A stretch of 64,000 nt of DNA, taken from positions 1 to 64,000 of the forward strand of contig CAYUVK010000014.1 in the NCBI GenBank assembly GCA_964448105.1, in the 5' to 3' direction. Made by a program: the position numbers and the translations under genes. The stretch's first letter is position 1, and each line of letters begins with the position of its first letter. Source of the stretch: CAVQBP01 sp964448105 (GTDB lineage Bacteria > Bacteroidota > Ignavibacteria > Ignavibacteriales > Ignavibacteriaceae). The notes beneath the pieces are model-generated. The model ran no database searches, was not told where the DNA came from, and saw only the letters and a program-made list of their open reading frames with translations. This document shows positions 36,825 through 46,986 of the stretch, one piece after another.

Positions 36825-38057
36825 TCAATTTGAATTAAAATCTTTTTTCAAATTTAATTTTTCCGCAAACTGATTAACTAAAGGATCTATTACGGGATTA
36901 TGGGGTGCATCCAGTTCTGCCGCGAGCAGCTGTTCTGCTATTTGAATTATTTGAATATAAGGATCATCGGCTTTTGTTGAATTATGATTTTCAACCAAAT
37001 AGATTATTTTTTGAGGAAAGCTCCAGAGCTGAAGTAGAATAGAACCAAGCTTATTATGCTCAAATATAAAAAGACTTTTTTCGGCTTCAAGAACAGTAAT
37101 TTTTTTGCTTCTATATAATTGACTAAAAGTATTAAAAGTATCGGATTCAGTATAAAGCCATGCAATCATTCCAATATCACAGAGGAGTGCGGAAATAAAA
37201 GCTAAATCTCTGTCAACTCTTTCCGTCCAGCTTTCTGCAACCCGTTTAGCTATCTTTGCTTTCTTTAATGATAAATTCCAAAAATCATTGATAGTGCTTT
37301 GGTAACGTGAATCCAATGAATCAAAAAATCTTTTAAGAAGCTCAAAGGAAACCAACAATGTCTTAAGTTGTTCTAAACCGATCAAAATGATTGCTTCACG
37401 AAGGGAAAAAATTTCTTTTCGAACACCATAACTGACAGAATTTGCAATTTGTAAAATTTTTGCAATTAAAAAAGGATGGTACTCTAATTCATTTACTACC
37501 AGGTTAATATTTACATCGGGGCTGTTTAATACAAAATTTAAACGACTATTAATTGTTTTGGGCGCAGGTAATCTGGAAAAAGATTTCAAGAATTTTTTGA
37601 TTTTACTCTGCTCCAGCTTAATATTAATATCGCAAAATTTATTAAGAACGCTAATCAATTCGTTATCATCCCACGGCTTCATAAAATAATAATGTGCAAT
37701 ACCGTTGGCCAGCATATCCAGAACGGCCAGCTTTTCTTCGTACCCGCTAAGAACTATTTTAATCGATTCCGGGGAAACATCCGAAGCTAAAATTAAAAAA
37801 TCTTTCCCGGAAATCTCCGGCATCTTCATATCGGAAACAATTAAGTCTACTTTTGATGTTTGTAGAAAACGCAATGCTTCTTTAGGAGAGGAATAAAAAT
37901 ATTTTATAAATTTCTCTTTTCTTAACAAGCTGTTTAATGAAGAAAGTATGGCTTCTTCATCATCTACAAAGAGAATAGAATATTCACTTGAATTCTTTTC
38001 TTCAGATATCGATTGACTTGAAAAAACGGGGGTTATTAAGTCTTTATCTTCCTTCAT
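36825..38057 (-). CDS. Response regulator with receiver and HDOD domains
   Basis: About 410 residues. The receiver domain (about 27-145) has FVDDEE, the phospho-acceptor Asp (VSDMKMPEISG, about 77) and Lys in FMKPWDD. An HDOD domain follows (about 165-370; NLVVNELEYHPFLIAKILQIANS, then LREAIILIGLEQLKTLL, LLCDIGMIAWL and FEHNKLGSILL). HDOD outputs take part in signal transduction, not DNA binding. The ATG at 38057 is used; a GTG at 38060 is also in frame. The start lies 4 bp after the stop of the sensor kinase gene, so the two form a two-component pair. Confidence 0.88.
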   Translation of the reverse strand: MKEDKDLITPVFSSQSISEEKNSSEYSILFVDDEEAILSSLNSLLRKEKFIKYFYSSPKEALRFLQTSKVDLIVSDMKMPEISGKDFLILASDVSPESIKIVLSGYEEKLAVLDMLANGIAHYYFMKPWDDNELISVLNKFCDINIKLEQSKIKKFLKSFSRLPAPKTINSRLNFVLNSPDVNINLVVNELEYHPFLIAKILQIANSVSYGVRKEIFSLREAIILIGLEQLKTLLVSFELLKRFFDSLDSRYQSTINDFWNLSLKKAKIAKRVAESWTERVDRDLAFISALLCDIGMIAWLYTESDTFNTFSQLYRSKKITVLEAEKSLFIFEHNKLGSILLQLWSFPQKIIYLVENHNSTKADDPYIQIIQIAEQLLAAELDAPHNPVIDPLVNQFAEKLNLKKDFNSN

Positions 38058-38061
38058 CACT

Positions 38062-39732
38062 CTAACTGTCTTCCTTCTTTCTTTTTTGTTCTATGGGAAG
38101 TTTGATTTCAAACATTGTACCTTTACCTATTTCACTGGTAACGTTTAATAACCCCTCGTGTTTTTTAATGATCGACATACAAATCCAAAGTCCAAGACCT
38201 GTTCCTTTACCTAAGGACTTAGTTGTAAAGAATGGATCATAAATTTTGTTAATATTTTCAGGGGGAATACCACAGCCGTTATCAGCAATACGTATAAAAA
38301 CGTAATCCTTTAGTGAAAAAGTATCTATAATAATCTGTCCATTGTCGTTGATTGCGTGTACGGCATTTAAAAGGAGATTAACAAATACCTGCTTAAGTTC
38401 CCCGACTTTGCATTCTACTAAAGGCAGCTTACCATAGTTTTTAATTATTTCGGCTTTGTATTTTATTTCATTCCAAACAAGAGTTAATGTTTCTTCTATT
38501 ATATTATTAACATCCTCTTCGGATAAATCATCAATCATTGAATAAGAAAAGCCCTGGAGCTGCCGTACAATATTTTTTATCCTCTCTATTCCGTTCACAT
38601 TATATTTCATTAAATCATTAAAGTCTTTTCTAATAAATTTCAGATCGATTTGCTTTTCCATTTCCGAAAATTCATTAATCATATTTTTAATTTCACTATT
38701 GTCGGGAAAAGATTTTCCGAGTAATCTCCATTTATCAAGAACTGAATTGACATCATTAAAATACTCGTTAAACCTATTTATATTACTGGAAACAAAAGCA
38801 AGCGGGTTATTTATTTCATGGGCAATACCCGCAGTAAGCTGACCCAGCGACGCCATTTTTTCGGAGTGGATAAGCTGATCTTGAACTCTCTGTAAAGAGG
38901 ATAAAGCTTCTTCCAAAGTTTTGTTTTGAACTTTTAATTGCTCTTGTGAATTCAGCAACTCGGTTTCAGTATTTTTTCTAAGAGTAATATCCTGAATCAA
39001 TATAACAAAATGAACAACATTAAAAATTTCATATGATGACAGGGTCATTTCTGAAAAGGTTTTTTTATTGTCCTTTGTTTTAATTAGAATTTCCAATGGT
39101 TGATTTTTAAATTCAGGCAAATGTTTCTTAAAGAACTTGCTTTTAATGTATTGTTCAAGATGATCATAAAAATCTTCCGGATTACAAAATATTTCATCAA
39201 TTACATTCCCATGTAGTTCTTCTTCGGAATAACCCGAAATTTTTGACACTGCAGGATTTGAATATTCGATAACTTTATTTTCATTTATAGAAATAATACC
39301 ATAGCTTGCCGAATTGGTAAGTGCCTTAAAAGACAATTCAAGTTCCCTGTAAAACATTTCAATTTCTTTTTGCCTGGTAATTTCTCTTATGATCCCAACA
39401 ACACCGTAAGAACTATTGTGTTTAACCCTGGTCAAAGCACTTTGGAAATGAAACGTTTTCTTTTGTTTTGTAAAGTTCCATTCATAGCAAACATTCCCGT
39501 TTTTTACACATTGATGAAAACGTTCAAAGTGCACATCTTGTGAGTTATTATTAAAAAATTCACCTATTGTTTTACCAATAGCCTTAGAAGGGCTTAAGTT
39601 ATTTAATTTGAACCAGTTACCGTAAATTTCTTGAACCTTTCCTTCCGAATCAGCAAAATAAGTAATATCCAGAAGAAAATTTATATTTTTGAAAATAGGC
39701 GAAATTACAGTGTTTTCCTGAATTGTTGTCAT
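38062..39732 (-). CDS. PAS-containing sensor histidine kinase
   Basis: 556 residues without transmembrane helices, so probably cytoplasmic. Two PAS domains (about 15-125 and 133-255), a coiled-coil linker (255-295; EEALSSLQRVQDQLIHSEKMASLGQ), a HisKA domain with phospho-acceptor His305 (LTAGIAHEINNPL) and an HATPase domain (N box LLNAVHAIND, G1 IADNGCGIP, G2 GKGTGLGLWI). It is directly followed by the HDOD response regulator. The ribosome binding site is weak. The sensed signal is unknown. Confidence 0.92.
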   Translation of the reverse strand: MTTIQENTVISPIFKNINFLLDITYFADSEGKVQEIYGNWFKLNNLSPSKAIGKTIGEFFNNNSQDVHFERFHQCVKNGNVCYEWNFTKQKKTFHFQSALTRVKHNSSYGVVGIIREITRQKEIEMFYRELELSFKALTNSASYGIISINENKVIEYSNPAVSKISGYSEEELHGNVIDEIFCNPEDFYDHLEQYIKSKFFKKHLPEFKNQPLEILIKTKDNKKTFSEMTLSSYEIFNVVHFVILIQDITLRKNTETELLNSQEQLKVQNKTLEEALSSLQRVQDQLIHSEKMASLGQLTAGIAHEINNPLAFVSSNINRFNEYFNDVNSVLDKWRLLGKSFPDNSEIKNMINEFSEMEKQIDLKFIRKDFNDLMKYNVNGIERIKNIVRQLQGFSYSMIDDLSEEDVNNIIEETLTLVWNEIKYKAEIIKNYGKLPLVECKVGELKQVFVNLLLNAVHAINDNGQIIIDTFSLKDYVFIRIADNGCGIPPENINKIYDPFFTTKSLGKGTGLGLWICMSIIKKHEGLLNVTSEIGKGTMFEIKLPIEQKRKKEDS

Positions 39733-40003
39733 AATTCATTTAATTTTTTAAAAAAACCTATATCTATAATCGAAGTGATTAGCACAAACTTTAGTATTTC
39801 TGCTAAATGGAAGCTTGTAAACATAATTACTATGAGAAGGCATTAAATAATCAAAATTTTTATCTGATGAATTTAAAAAGTTGAAGAAATTTTAAATTGC
39901 ATTATCAAGGAATTTATTCTTAATTTGAATGTATTGATTTAATAATAATATTCTAAACAAATTTCACATTACAATAACCAAAAAAATTTCGGGGAATTAA
40001 ATT

Positions 40004-42004
40004 ATGGGTGAAAAGCACATCAATGGAGAGAATTTAAAAGGATTACCTACTAATGCATATACCGAATTAAAACCGGGTGAAGAATATACCCCGGTTATGC
40101 CGCCATTTAAAGCGGTTCCTGAAGTCAGCAGCTACTCTGTAATTTGGGGAGTTGTTATGGCGATTATTTTTTCTGCAGCTGCTGCATATCTCGGATTAAA
40201 GATCGGGCAGGTGTTTGAAGCTGCTATTCCAATTGCAATTATTGCAGTTGGATTATCTGCCGGAACTAAAAGGAAAAATGCACTGGGAGAAAATGTAATT
40301 ATTCAATCCATCGGACAAACTTCAGGCATAGTTGTGGCAGGTGCAATTTTTACAATCCCTGCTTTGTATATCTTAAATCTTAATGCTGAATTTTATAAAA
40401 TATTTCTTGCTTCACTTTTCGGAGGTGTACTGGGAATCTTATTTCTTATTCCTTTTAGAAAATATTTTGTAAGCGATATGCATGGTAAATATCCTTTCCC
40501 CGAGGCAACTGCAACTACAGAAGTACTGGTTGCAGGAGAGAAAGGCGGTAAGCAGGCAATTGTATTGGTTATTAGCGGTATAATTGGAGGTTTGTATGAT
40601 TTTATAATTGCTTCATTCGGCTGGTGGAGTGAAGTTTTTACAACCCGTGTTATTCCTATAGGAGAACAAATTGCTAGTAAAACCAAATTAGTTTTTAAAG
40701 TAAATGTTGGTGCCGCCATTACCGGATTGGGATATATAATCGGATTAAAATATTCCGCAATAATTTGTGCCGGTTCATTTGTTGCGTGGTATGTTTTAAT
40801 TCCTGTTGTTGCTTATATAGGTCAATACTTAAATCAGCCCCTTGGATCAAATGTCACATTGTTGGTTAAAGATATGTCGGCAGAACAAATATTTTCAAAT
40901 TATGTTCGTCATATTGGAATTGGCGGGATTGCAATGGCTGGTATAATTGGCATAATCCGGTCTTCCAAAATTATCGTTTCGGCTTTCTCTCTTGCTGCAA
41001 AAGAGATCTTAGGTAAAAAGAAATTGGTTGAAGAGAAGCTCCGCACCCAAAAAGATCTAAGCATGAAATTCATAGCCCTTGCACTAATTACAACTGCAAT
41101 CTTAATTTTTGTTTATTACTATTTTGGAGTTGTACACAATATTGTTTTTGCTTTGTTAGGATTATTAATTGTTCTAATAATCTCTTTTCTCTTTACGACG
41201 GTTGCTGCAACAGCAATTGCAATAGTAGGAACAAATCCTGTTTCGGGAATGACATTAATGACTCTAATCCTTTCATCAATAATTCTTGTTTCAGCAGGAT
41301 TAAGCGGGAATTCCGGAATGGTAGCTGCATTATTAATTGGCGGGGTTGTCTGTACAGCACTATCAATGGCAGGTGCTTTTATAACAGACTTAAAAATTGG
41401 TTATTGGCTGGGTTCATCTCCTTACAAACAGGAAAGATGGAAATTTTTGGGAACTTTGGTCTCTGCCGCAACTGTAGGGTGGGTAATCCTTTTATTAAAC
41501 CAGACTTATGGATTTACCGGACCAGATGCACTTGTAGCACCTCAAGCTAATGCAATGGCTGCTGTTATACAACCATTAATGGCAAACCAACCGGCTCCAT
41601 GGATGCTTTATGTTGCCGGTGCAATAATGGCTTTGATTTTAACTATGCTTGATGTTCCTGCACTTGCATTTGCACTCGGTATGTATATTCCACTAGAATT
41701 AAATACCCCTTTACTTGTTGGAGGACTAATTGCCCACTACGTTTCAACAAGAAGTAAAGATGAAAGGATTAATACAGCAAGAAGAGAACGCGGAACTTTA
41801 ATTGCATCCGGGTTTATTGCGGGAGGTGCCTTAATGGGTGTTGTAAGTGCACTACTCCGCTACTTTGGATTTAATTGGATCAATAACGAATGGGCTGAAT
41901 CGCATTCAGCCGAACTTATTGCATTAATCATGTTTGCCGTTCTGTGTGCTTATGTAATCTGGGATTCAATGAGGGGGAAACCGGAAGAGAATTCTAATCA
42001 ATAA
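40004..42004 (+). CDS. OPT-family oligopeptide transporter
   Basis: 666 residues with about 14 transmembrane helices. The N-terminal cytoplasmic segment is followed by SSYSVIWGVVMAIIFSAAAAYL and GLKIGQVFEAAIPIAI, with FPEATATTEVLVAGEKGG, TNPVSGMTLMTLI and a final glycine-rich transmembrane block, all typical of bacterial OPT proteins. The substrate may be di- or oligopeptides or metal-peptide conjugates. It is monocistronic, preceded by CGGGGAATTAAATT. A palindrome at 42021-42043 lies just after it. Confidence 0.88.
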   Translation: MGEKHINGENLKGLPTNAYTELKPGEEYTPVMPPFKAVPEVSSYSVIWGVVMAIIFSAAAAYLGLKIGQVFEAAIPIAIIAVGLSAGTKRKNALGENVIIQSIGQTSGIVVAGAIFTIPALYILNLNAEFYKIFLASLFGGVLGILFLIPFRKYFVSDMHGKYPFPEATATTEVLVAGEKGGKQAIVLVISGIIGGLYDFIIASFGWWSEVFTTRVIPIGEQIASKTKLVFKVNVGAAITGLGYIIGLKYSAIICAGSFVAWYVLIPVVAYIGQYLNQPLGSNVTLLVKDMSAEQIFSNYVRHIGIGGIAMAGIIGIIRSSKIIVSAFSLAAKEILGKKKLVEEKLRTQKDLSMKFIALALITTAILIFVYYYFGVVHNIVFALLGLLIVLIISFLFTTVAATAIAIVGTNPVSGMTLMTLILSSIILVSAGLSGNSGMVAALLIGGVVCTALSMAGAFITDLKIGYWLGSSPYKQERWKFLGTLVSAATVGWVILLLNQTYGFTGPDALVAPQANAMAAVIQPLMANQPAPWMLYVAGAIMALILTMLDVPALAFALGMYIPLELNTPLLVGGLIAHYVSTRSKDERINTARRERGTLIASGFIAGGALMGVVSALLRYFGFNWINNEWAESHSAELIALIMFAVLCAYVIWDSMRGKPEENSNQ

Positions 42005-42020
42005 AAATTGGAATTTTAGT

Positions 42021-42043
42021 AGCACAGATTACTAATCTGTGCT
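42021..42043. terminator. Palindromic hairpin between convergent genes
   Basis: AGCACAGATTA, a central C, then the exact complement TAATCTGTGCT (11-bp arms; in RNA about 9 bp with a 5-nt loop). It lies 16 bp after the OPT stop, in the gap between convergent genes. There is no strong T-run on either side, so it may be a bidirectional terminator or a dispersed palindrome. Confidence 0.5.
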
Positions 42044-42128
42044 GCAATCAACTACAGGGGGAAGCGATTTTATTTTTAATTGATTCTCTAATATTGCTAA
42101 AAAATTAGTTTTAGTTAAGATAGAAATT

Positions 42129-45023
42129 TCAATTGTTTGGTTTTTCCTTTGGATGAAAATATTGATAACTTTCAATTAAAGCGCGAACTAATTCTTCAAT
42201 TTTAAACGGTTTAACAATATAACCATCCATTCCTTCCGAGAGGTATCTATCAAGATCCGATTTCAATGCATTAGCAGTCATTGCTATTATTCTCGGCTGT
42301 TTTTCTTTCGGAAAATTTTTTCTGATTTCCATTGTCGCTTGTTCTCCATCCATATCCGGCATTTGAACGTCCATAAATATCAAATCATAGGATTGACGCT
42401 TTAAGGCATCCAAGACTTCAATTCCATTAAAAGCCACATCAGTATGATATCCGATCTTTTCAAGAAATCGTCGTGCCACTTTTTGGTTAACTATATTATC
42501 TTCCGCTAGAAGTATATGCAAAGGATAATTCTTACCGATTTCCGTATCAAATTGAATTGACGAAATATCCTGGTGTTTATTAAGTACTTCCGTCTTTTCT
42601 TGAAGAACGGTTAATAAGACCTCTGTTAAATGAGAGAATTTAATAGGTTTTGTTAAAGTCGCAGTAAAATTGGAAAGATTTCCTTTTTTATCCCTATATC
42701 CATATGAGGAAAGGAGAATAAAGGGGAATTTACTTGCAGCAGGTAATTTTCTAAGTTCTTCGGATAGTTTTACTCCATCCATTTCAGGCATCTGGAAATC
42801 TAAAATGGCTAAATCGAACGATATATTATTTTTAAATAGCTCAAGCGCTTCCGGCCCTGAGGCAATTCCCTTAGGGATCATTTTTAAAGATTTAGTTTGC
42901 TGAATCATAATGTTTCTATTGGTTGCATTATCATCAACAATAAGCACTCTTTTACCGGCAAGTACTGATAAATCTTTTGAACTCTCTTTTTCTTTCAAAT
43001 ACTCTGTAAGAATTGTAAAATGGAAAGAGGTTCCTTCACCCGGAATTCCGGTACTTTCCAGCCACATAGCGCCGCCCATCAACTCACTGAGCTGCTTACT
43101 AATTGCAAGACCAAGGCCTGTACCGCCAAATTTCCTGGTTGTAGAAGCATCTACTTGTGTGAAAGACTGGAATAATTTATCCTGACGATCTAATGGAATC
43201 CCTAATCCTGTATCTCTTACTGTAAAGTGAAGTAAATATCTGTAATTATCCTGTAATTGACCTGAAACAGAAACAACGACTTCACCTTCTTCTGTAAATT
43301 TAATTGCATTACTTAGGAGGTTAACAAATATCTGACGAAGACGGGTAATATCGCCAACAACATTTACCGGTAAACCATCATCTATTGAATAAGCTAATTC
43401 AAGTTTTTTTTCAGCCGCTTTTGAGGCTACAAGGTCGAGTGCCTCTTCAATGCAAAGCCTAACATCAAACGGCTGTTTTTCAAGTTCAATTTTTTTAGCT
43501 TCAATTTTAGAGAAATCTAAAATATCATTAATAAGTGTTAATAGAATATCTCCGCTATTAAGTATTGTTTCGGCAAAATCACGTTGTTCATCATTAAGAG
43601 GGGAATCCAAAAGCAGCCCGGTCATTCCTATAACTGCATTTAGCGGAGTACGGATTTCATGGCTCATATTTGCAAGGAATTGATCTTTTATTTTATTTGC
43701 TTTTTTGAGATCTTTGTTTTTTTGTTCTAACTCTGCATATGTTTTATGTAAAATTTCTTCCGCTTTTTTTCGTTCTGTAATATCCTGGTTAATACCATAT
43801 GTTCTTATAGTCTTTCCATTTGCGTCTTTAACAGTAAAAATTTTTACAGCTACATAACCTGTTTCACCGTTAGGGTATATTACCCGGTGCTCCAGGCTGT
43901 TGCTAAGGCTGGATTCTTTTGATTCAATAGTCTTGTGAATTTCATTATTAACGAAAGGAATATCTTCAGGATAGACAAAACGTTGAATATAATGTGAAGA
44001 AGACATTGTATAACCGTCTTCATCCTTAGCTGTTGTATGTAGAATAGAATAAAATTGATCGTTAAAAGTAAAAAGATCATTTATGACATCATATTCCCAG
44101 TGACATAAGCGGGCCATCTTTAGGGCGTTTGAAAGTTGTGTCTCACTTGTTAGTAAGGTTTCCTCCATTTTCATCCGTTCCGAGATATCAAGCCATGAAC
44201 CAAAGATCTGGGAAGGGTTTTGTTTTGAATCGCGAATAAGTACGGCTTCGTCTCTTATCCAAAGATATAAACCTTTCTTGTTCCGGATCCTGTATTCTAA
44301 TACTAATTTATCTTCTTCCAGAAGCGAATCTCGATTGAAAATAAAATATTCATAATCATCGGGATGTATTATGTCTTTTAAAAAATCGGGAGTTAATGCA
44401 TCTTCAGCTGTATAGCCAAACTGGTCAATATTATCACCAACCCAGTTAATTATAAAATCAAAGTCGGAGATTTCTACAGTATACAGAATAGCGGTAGTAG
44501 CTGTTACGAGATGACGCAAACGGGCTTCGGATGATTTTAATTTTTCTTGAATCATTTTACTCTCGGTGATATCTCTCGACATTCCGAAAGTACCGATTAT
44601 TTCACCCCGGGTATTTCTCAAGGGTAATTTTGTTGTTAATACCCATGATATTTTCCCCGAAGGCAAAATTTCTTTTTCCACTTTATTTACAATTGTCCTG
44701 CCTGTTTTTATAATTGATAATTCATCTTCCCGGGCATCATTTGCATGCTCATGATCAAAAAGATCGAAATCATTTTTTCCAATAATTTCATATTTTGAAG
44801 AAATTCCAACTTTCTTTAAGAAGCCGTCATTAACCTTAATGAATTTACTTTCCAGATCTTTAAAATAAATTGCATCAGGTGAATTATCCATTAATGCTTT
44901 AAATAAATATTGGTTTAATTCCTTTTCATTTTTACCGTTTCCCTCATTGTCTTTAAGTAAATTAGATTGGTGATTGTTATTGGAGAAATATCCAGATTCC
45001 CTGTTTTTGTCGGATTTGTTCAA
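42129..45023 (-). CDS. Hybrid sensor histidine kinase with three PAS domains and two receiver domains
   Basis: 964 residues, no transmembrane helix. PAS domains at about 40-155, 165-285 and 300-420, HisKA with His455 (FLANMSHEIRTPLNAV), HATPase at about 555-675 (N box FVNLLSNAIKFT, G2 FGGTGLGLAI), receiver 1 at about 690-805 (Asp742 in LDFQMPEMDG) and receiver 2 at about 835-955 (Asp885 in MDVQMPDMDG). Domain order follows BarA/TorS-like kinases, but with no third His-phosphotransfer domain. The start is TTG at 45023 with an AAGGGAAA binding site 5 nt upstream; no ATG occurs before the first PAS. The output partner is not in the window. Confidence 0.9.
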   Translation of the reverse strand: MNKSDKNRESGYFSNNNHQSNLLKDNEGNGKNEKELNQYLFKALMDNSPDAIYFKDLESKFIKVNDGFLKKVGISSKYEIIGKNDFDLFDHEHANDAREDELSIIKTGRTIVNKVEKEILPSGKISWVLTTKLPLRNTRGEIIGTFGMSRDITESKMIQEKLKSSEARLRHLVTATTAILYTVEISDFDFIINWVGDNIDQFGYTAEDALTPDFLKDIIHPDDYEYFIFNRDSLLEEDKLVLEYRIRNKKGLYLWIRDEAVLIRDSKQNPSQIFGSWLDISERMKMEETLLTSETQLSNALKMARLCHWEYDVINDLFTFNDQFYSILHTTAKDEDGYTMSSSHYIQRFVYPEDIPFVNNEIHKTIESKESSLSNSLEHRVIYPNGETGYVAVKIFTVKDANGKTIRTYGINQDITERKKAEEILHKTYAELEQKNKDLKKANKIKDQFLANMSHEIRTPLNAVIGMTGLLLDSPLNDEQRDFAETILNSGDILLTLINDILDFSKIEAKKIELEKQPFDVRLCIEEALDLVASKAAEKKLELAYSIDDGLPVNVVGDITRLRQIFVNLLSNAIKFTEEGEVVVSVSGQLQDNYRYLLHFTVRDTGLGIPLDRQDKLFQSFTQVDASTTRKFGGTGLGLAISKQLSELMGGAMWLESTGIPGEGTSFHFTILTEYLKEKESSKDLSVLAGKRVLIVDDNATNRNIMIQQTKSLKMIPKGIASGPEALELFKNNISFDLAILDFQMPEMDGVKLSEELRKLPAASKFPFILLSSYGYRDKKGNLSNFTATLTKPIKFSHLTEVLLTVLQEKTEVLNKHQDISSIQFDTEIGKNYPLHILLAEDNIVNQKVARRFLEKIGYHTDVAFNGIEVLDALKRQSYDLIFMDVQMPDMDGEQATMEIRKNFPKEKQPRIIAMTANALKSDLDRYLSEGMDGYIVKPFKIEELVRALIESYQYFHPKEKPNN

Positions 45024-45291
45024 TTTATTTCCCTTTTAATCCCAAATAATTTTTTTTCTTTTTTAATTAACAATTATTAGACCAAATTTACTAGCAATAG
45101 AATTCCTATTCACATAATCGAATAATTATTAATATAGTTTACCTTTTTTAAATTGATGTGTTTGAAAAGCAGAAAGATTCACTAAAAATGCAAGAAGTTC
45201 TTTCTGTCAGTATGTGAAGAACTAAGAAAGAAATCTTTTTGATACTTACTTCATTTATAATAATACAATAGTTATTTTCTTCCCTATCTAT

Positions 45292-46986
45292 CTAAGATAA
45301 TGCAAGTTCCTTTATTTTTTTTACCATTTCATCCAATTTTAGATCAAATCTTTCACCGGTTTTACGAATCTTTACTTCAATTTTATTATCTTTTAATTTC
45401 TTATCTCCAACAATTATTTGGACAGGCATTCCTAAAAGATCAGCATCATTAAATTTCACCCCTGCCTGAACTTCATTTCTATCATCATAAAGGACTTCAA
45501 ATCCTGATGAAGTTAATTCTTTATAAATATTTTCCGAAGCATCCTCAATCTCCTTCTTCTTCATATTCAATCCCATCAAATGAATTTGAAAAGGAGCTAA
45601 AGTATTATCCCATATTATCCCATTTTCATCATGGTTTTGTTCAATATAGCATGCAAGTACTCGTTCAACTCCTATACCATAACTGCCCATAATGATTGGA
45701 TTTTCTTTCCCGTTTTCATCAAGAAAATTTGCGCCCATTGATACCGAATATTTTGTTCCGAGTTTGAAAATATGTCCAAGTTCAATAGAACTAAAAACTT
45801 CAATTACACTATTATCGCAATTAGGGCATTGTTCTCCCGATTTAACAATTCTTAAATCATTGTACTCAATATTTTTTACATCACGAAGCATATCAATTCC
45901 CCCAAAGTGATAATTATCTTCGTTAGCACCGCTATATAAGTTGTTTGCATCTTTTAGCCTGTTGTCCGCAATTATCCTGCTTTCAAAACTAATAGGACCA
46001 ATTGAACCGGCAGAAGCTTTTGTGAATTGAACTAACTCCTCTGGTTGAGCTGGCCTAACAGTTCCTCCTAAAATTTTCTCAAGTTTTATTTCATTTACTT
46101 CATCATTGCCGAGCATTAAAACCATTACCGGTGTACTTTGAAATATGTAAACCCTGGATTTTGCACATTCAGTTTCATCTATTTTAAGAAACTCACAGAG
46201 TTCATCTATAGATTTAATACCAGGTGTATGAATCTTTTTTAACTCATCACTTTTTTTGGATCTAATTTTCGGTTCAACTTTTGAAACTGCAACTTCAACA
46301 TTTGCAGCATAACCGCATTTTTCACAATAAGCTACTGTATCTTCGCCAGCTTCAGATTTCACCATAAATTCTTCAGAACCTGTTCCCCCCATTGCACCGC
46401 TTGATGCACCAACAACAAAATATTTTAATCCGCATCTGTTAAAAATTTTTCTATAAGCTTTATCGTGAAGCGAATAAGATTTATCCAAGCCTTCCCATGA
46501 AGTATCAAAAGTATACGAGTCCTTCATCAAAAACTGCCTGCCTCTAATAACACCGCTTCTCGGTCTTGGTTCATTTCTAAATTTAGTTTGAATCTGATAC
46601 CAGATTTGCGGCATATCCTTATAGGATTTAACAACATTACGTGCATGAAACGTCATAATTTCTTCATGGGTTGGAGCCAGGACATAATCTCTGTTTTTTA
46701 TATGGAACATAGTATCACCAAAAGTTTCAACGCGATTTGATTCTTCCCATATTTCTTTAGGATTAAGTGCAGGTAAATGAAATTCCTGTCCGCCGATGGC
46801 ATTCATCTCTTCCCGTATTATTTCAGATATTTTTTTAATAACTTTATATCCTATTGGCAAAAAAGAATAAATTCCTGCCGAAATCATTCTTATCATTCCT
46901 GTGCGAAGCATTAAAATATGACTCTTAACAACCGCATCAGTCGGAACTTCTTTAAGTGTTGGAATAAATGATTTACTAAATCTCAT
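45292..46986 (-). CDS. proS: Prolyl-tRNA synthetase
   Basis: Charges tRNA-Pro. The ATG at 46986 (MRFSKSFIPTLKEVPTDA) is chosen: it matches the family start and has AGAGG 4 nt upstream; a longer frame adds 16 unlikely residues. Class II blocks are seen (FLPIGYKVIKKI, FHLPALNPKEIWEES, FRNEPRPRSGVIRGRQFLMKDSYTFD and MGSYGIGVERVLACYIEQ). The middle insertion (about 215-380) is the bacterial editing domain with KASAGSIGP. The length of 564 residues is normal for the bacterial-type enzyme. Confidence 0.95.
   Translation of the reverse strand: MRFSKSFIPTLKEVPTDAVVKSHILMLRTGMIRMISAGIYSFLPIGYKVIKKISEIIREEMNAIGGQEFHLPALNPKEIWEESNRVETFGDTMFHIKNRDYVLAPTHEEIMTFHARNVVKSYKDMPQIWYQIQTKFRNEPRPRSGVIRGRQFLMKDSYTFDTSWEGLDKSYSLHDKAYRKIFNRCGLKYFVVGASSGAMGGTGSEEFMVKSEAGEDTVAYCEKCGYAANVEVAVSKVEPKIRSKKSDELKKIHTPGIKSIDELCEFLKIDETECAKSRVYIFQSTPVMVLMLGNDEVNEIKLEKILGGTVRPAQPEELVQFTKASAGSIGPISFESRIIADNRLKDANNLYSGANEDNYHFGGIDMLRDVKNIEYNDLRIVKSGEQCPNCDNSVIEVFSSIELGHIFKLGTKYSVSMGANFLDENGKENPIIMGSYGIGVERVLACYIEQNHDENGIIWDNTLAPFQIHLMGLNMKKKEIEDASENIYKELTSSGFEVLYDDRNEVQAGVKFNDADLLGMPVQIIVGDKKLKDNKIEVKIRKTGERFDLKLDEMVKKIKELALS

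Noticed and set aside
42670..43683. Several open frames antisense to the hybrid kinase gene
   Set aside because: They mirror a well-supported coding gene, lack binding sites and family motifs, and are shadows of its codon use.
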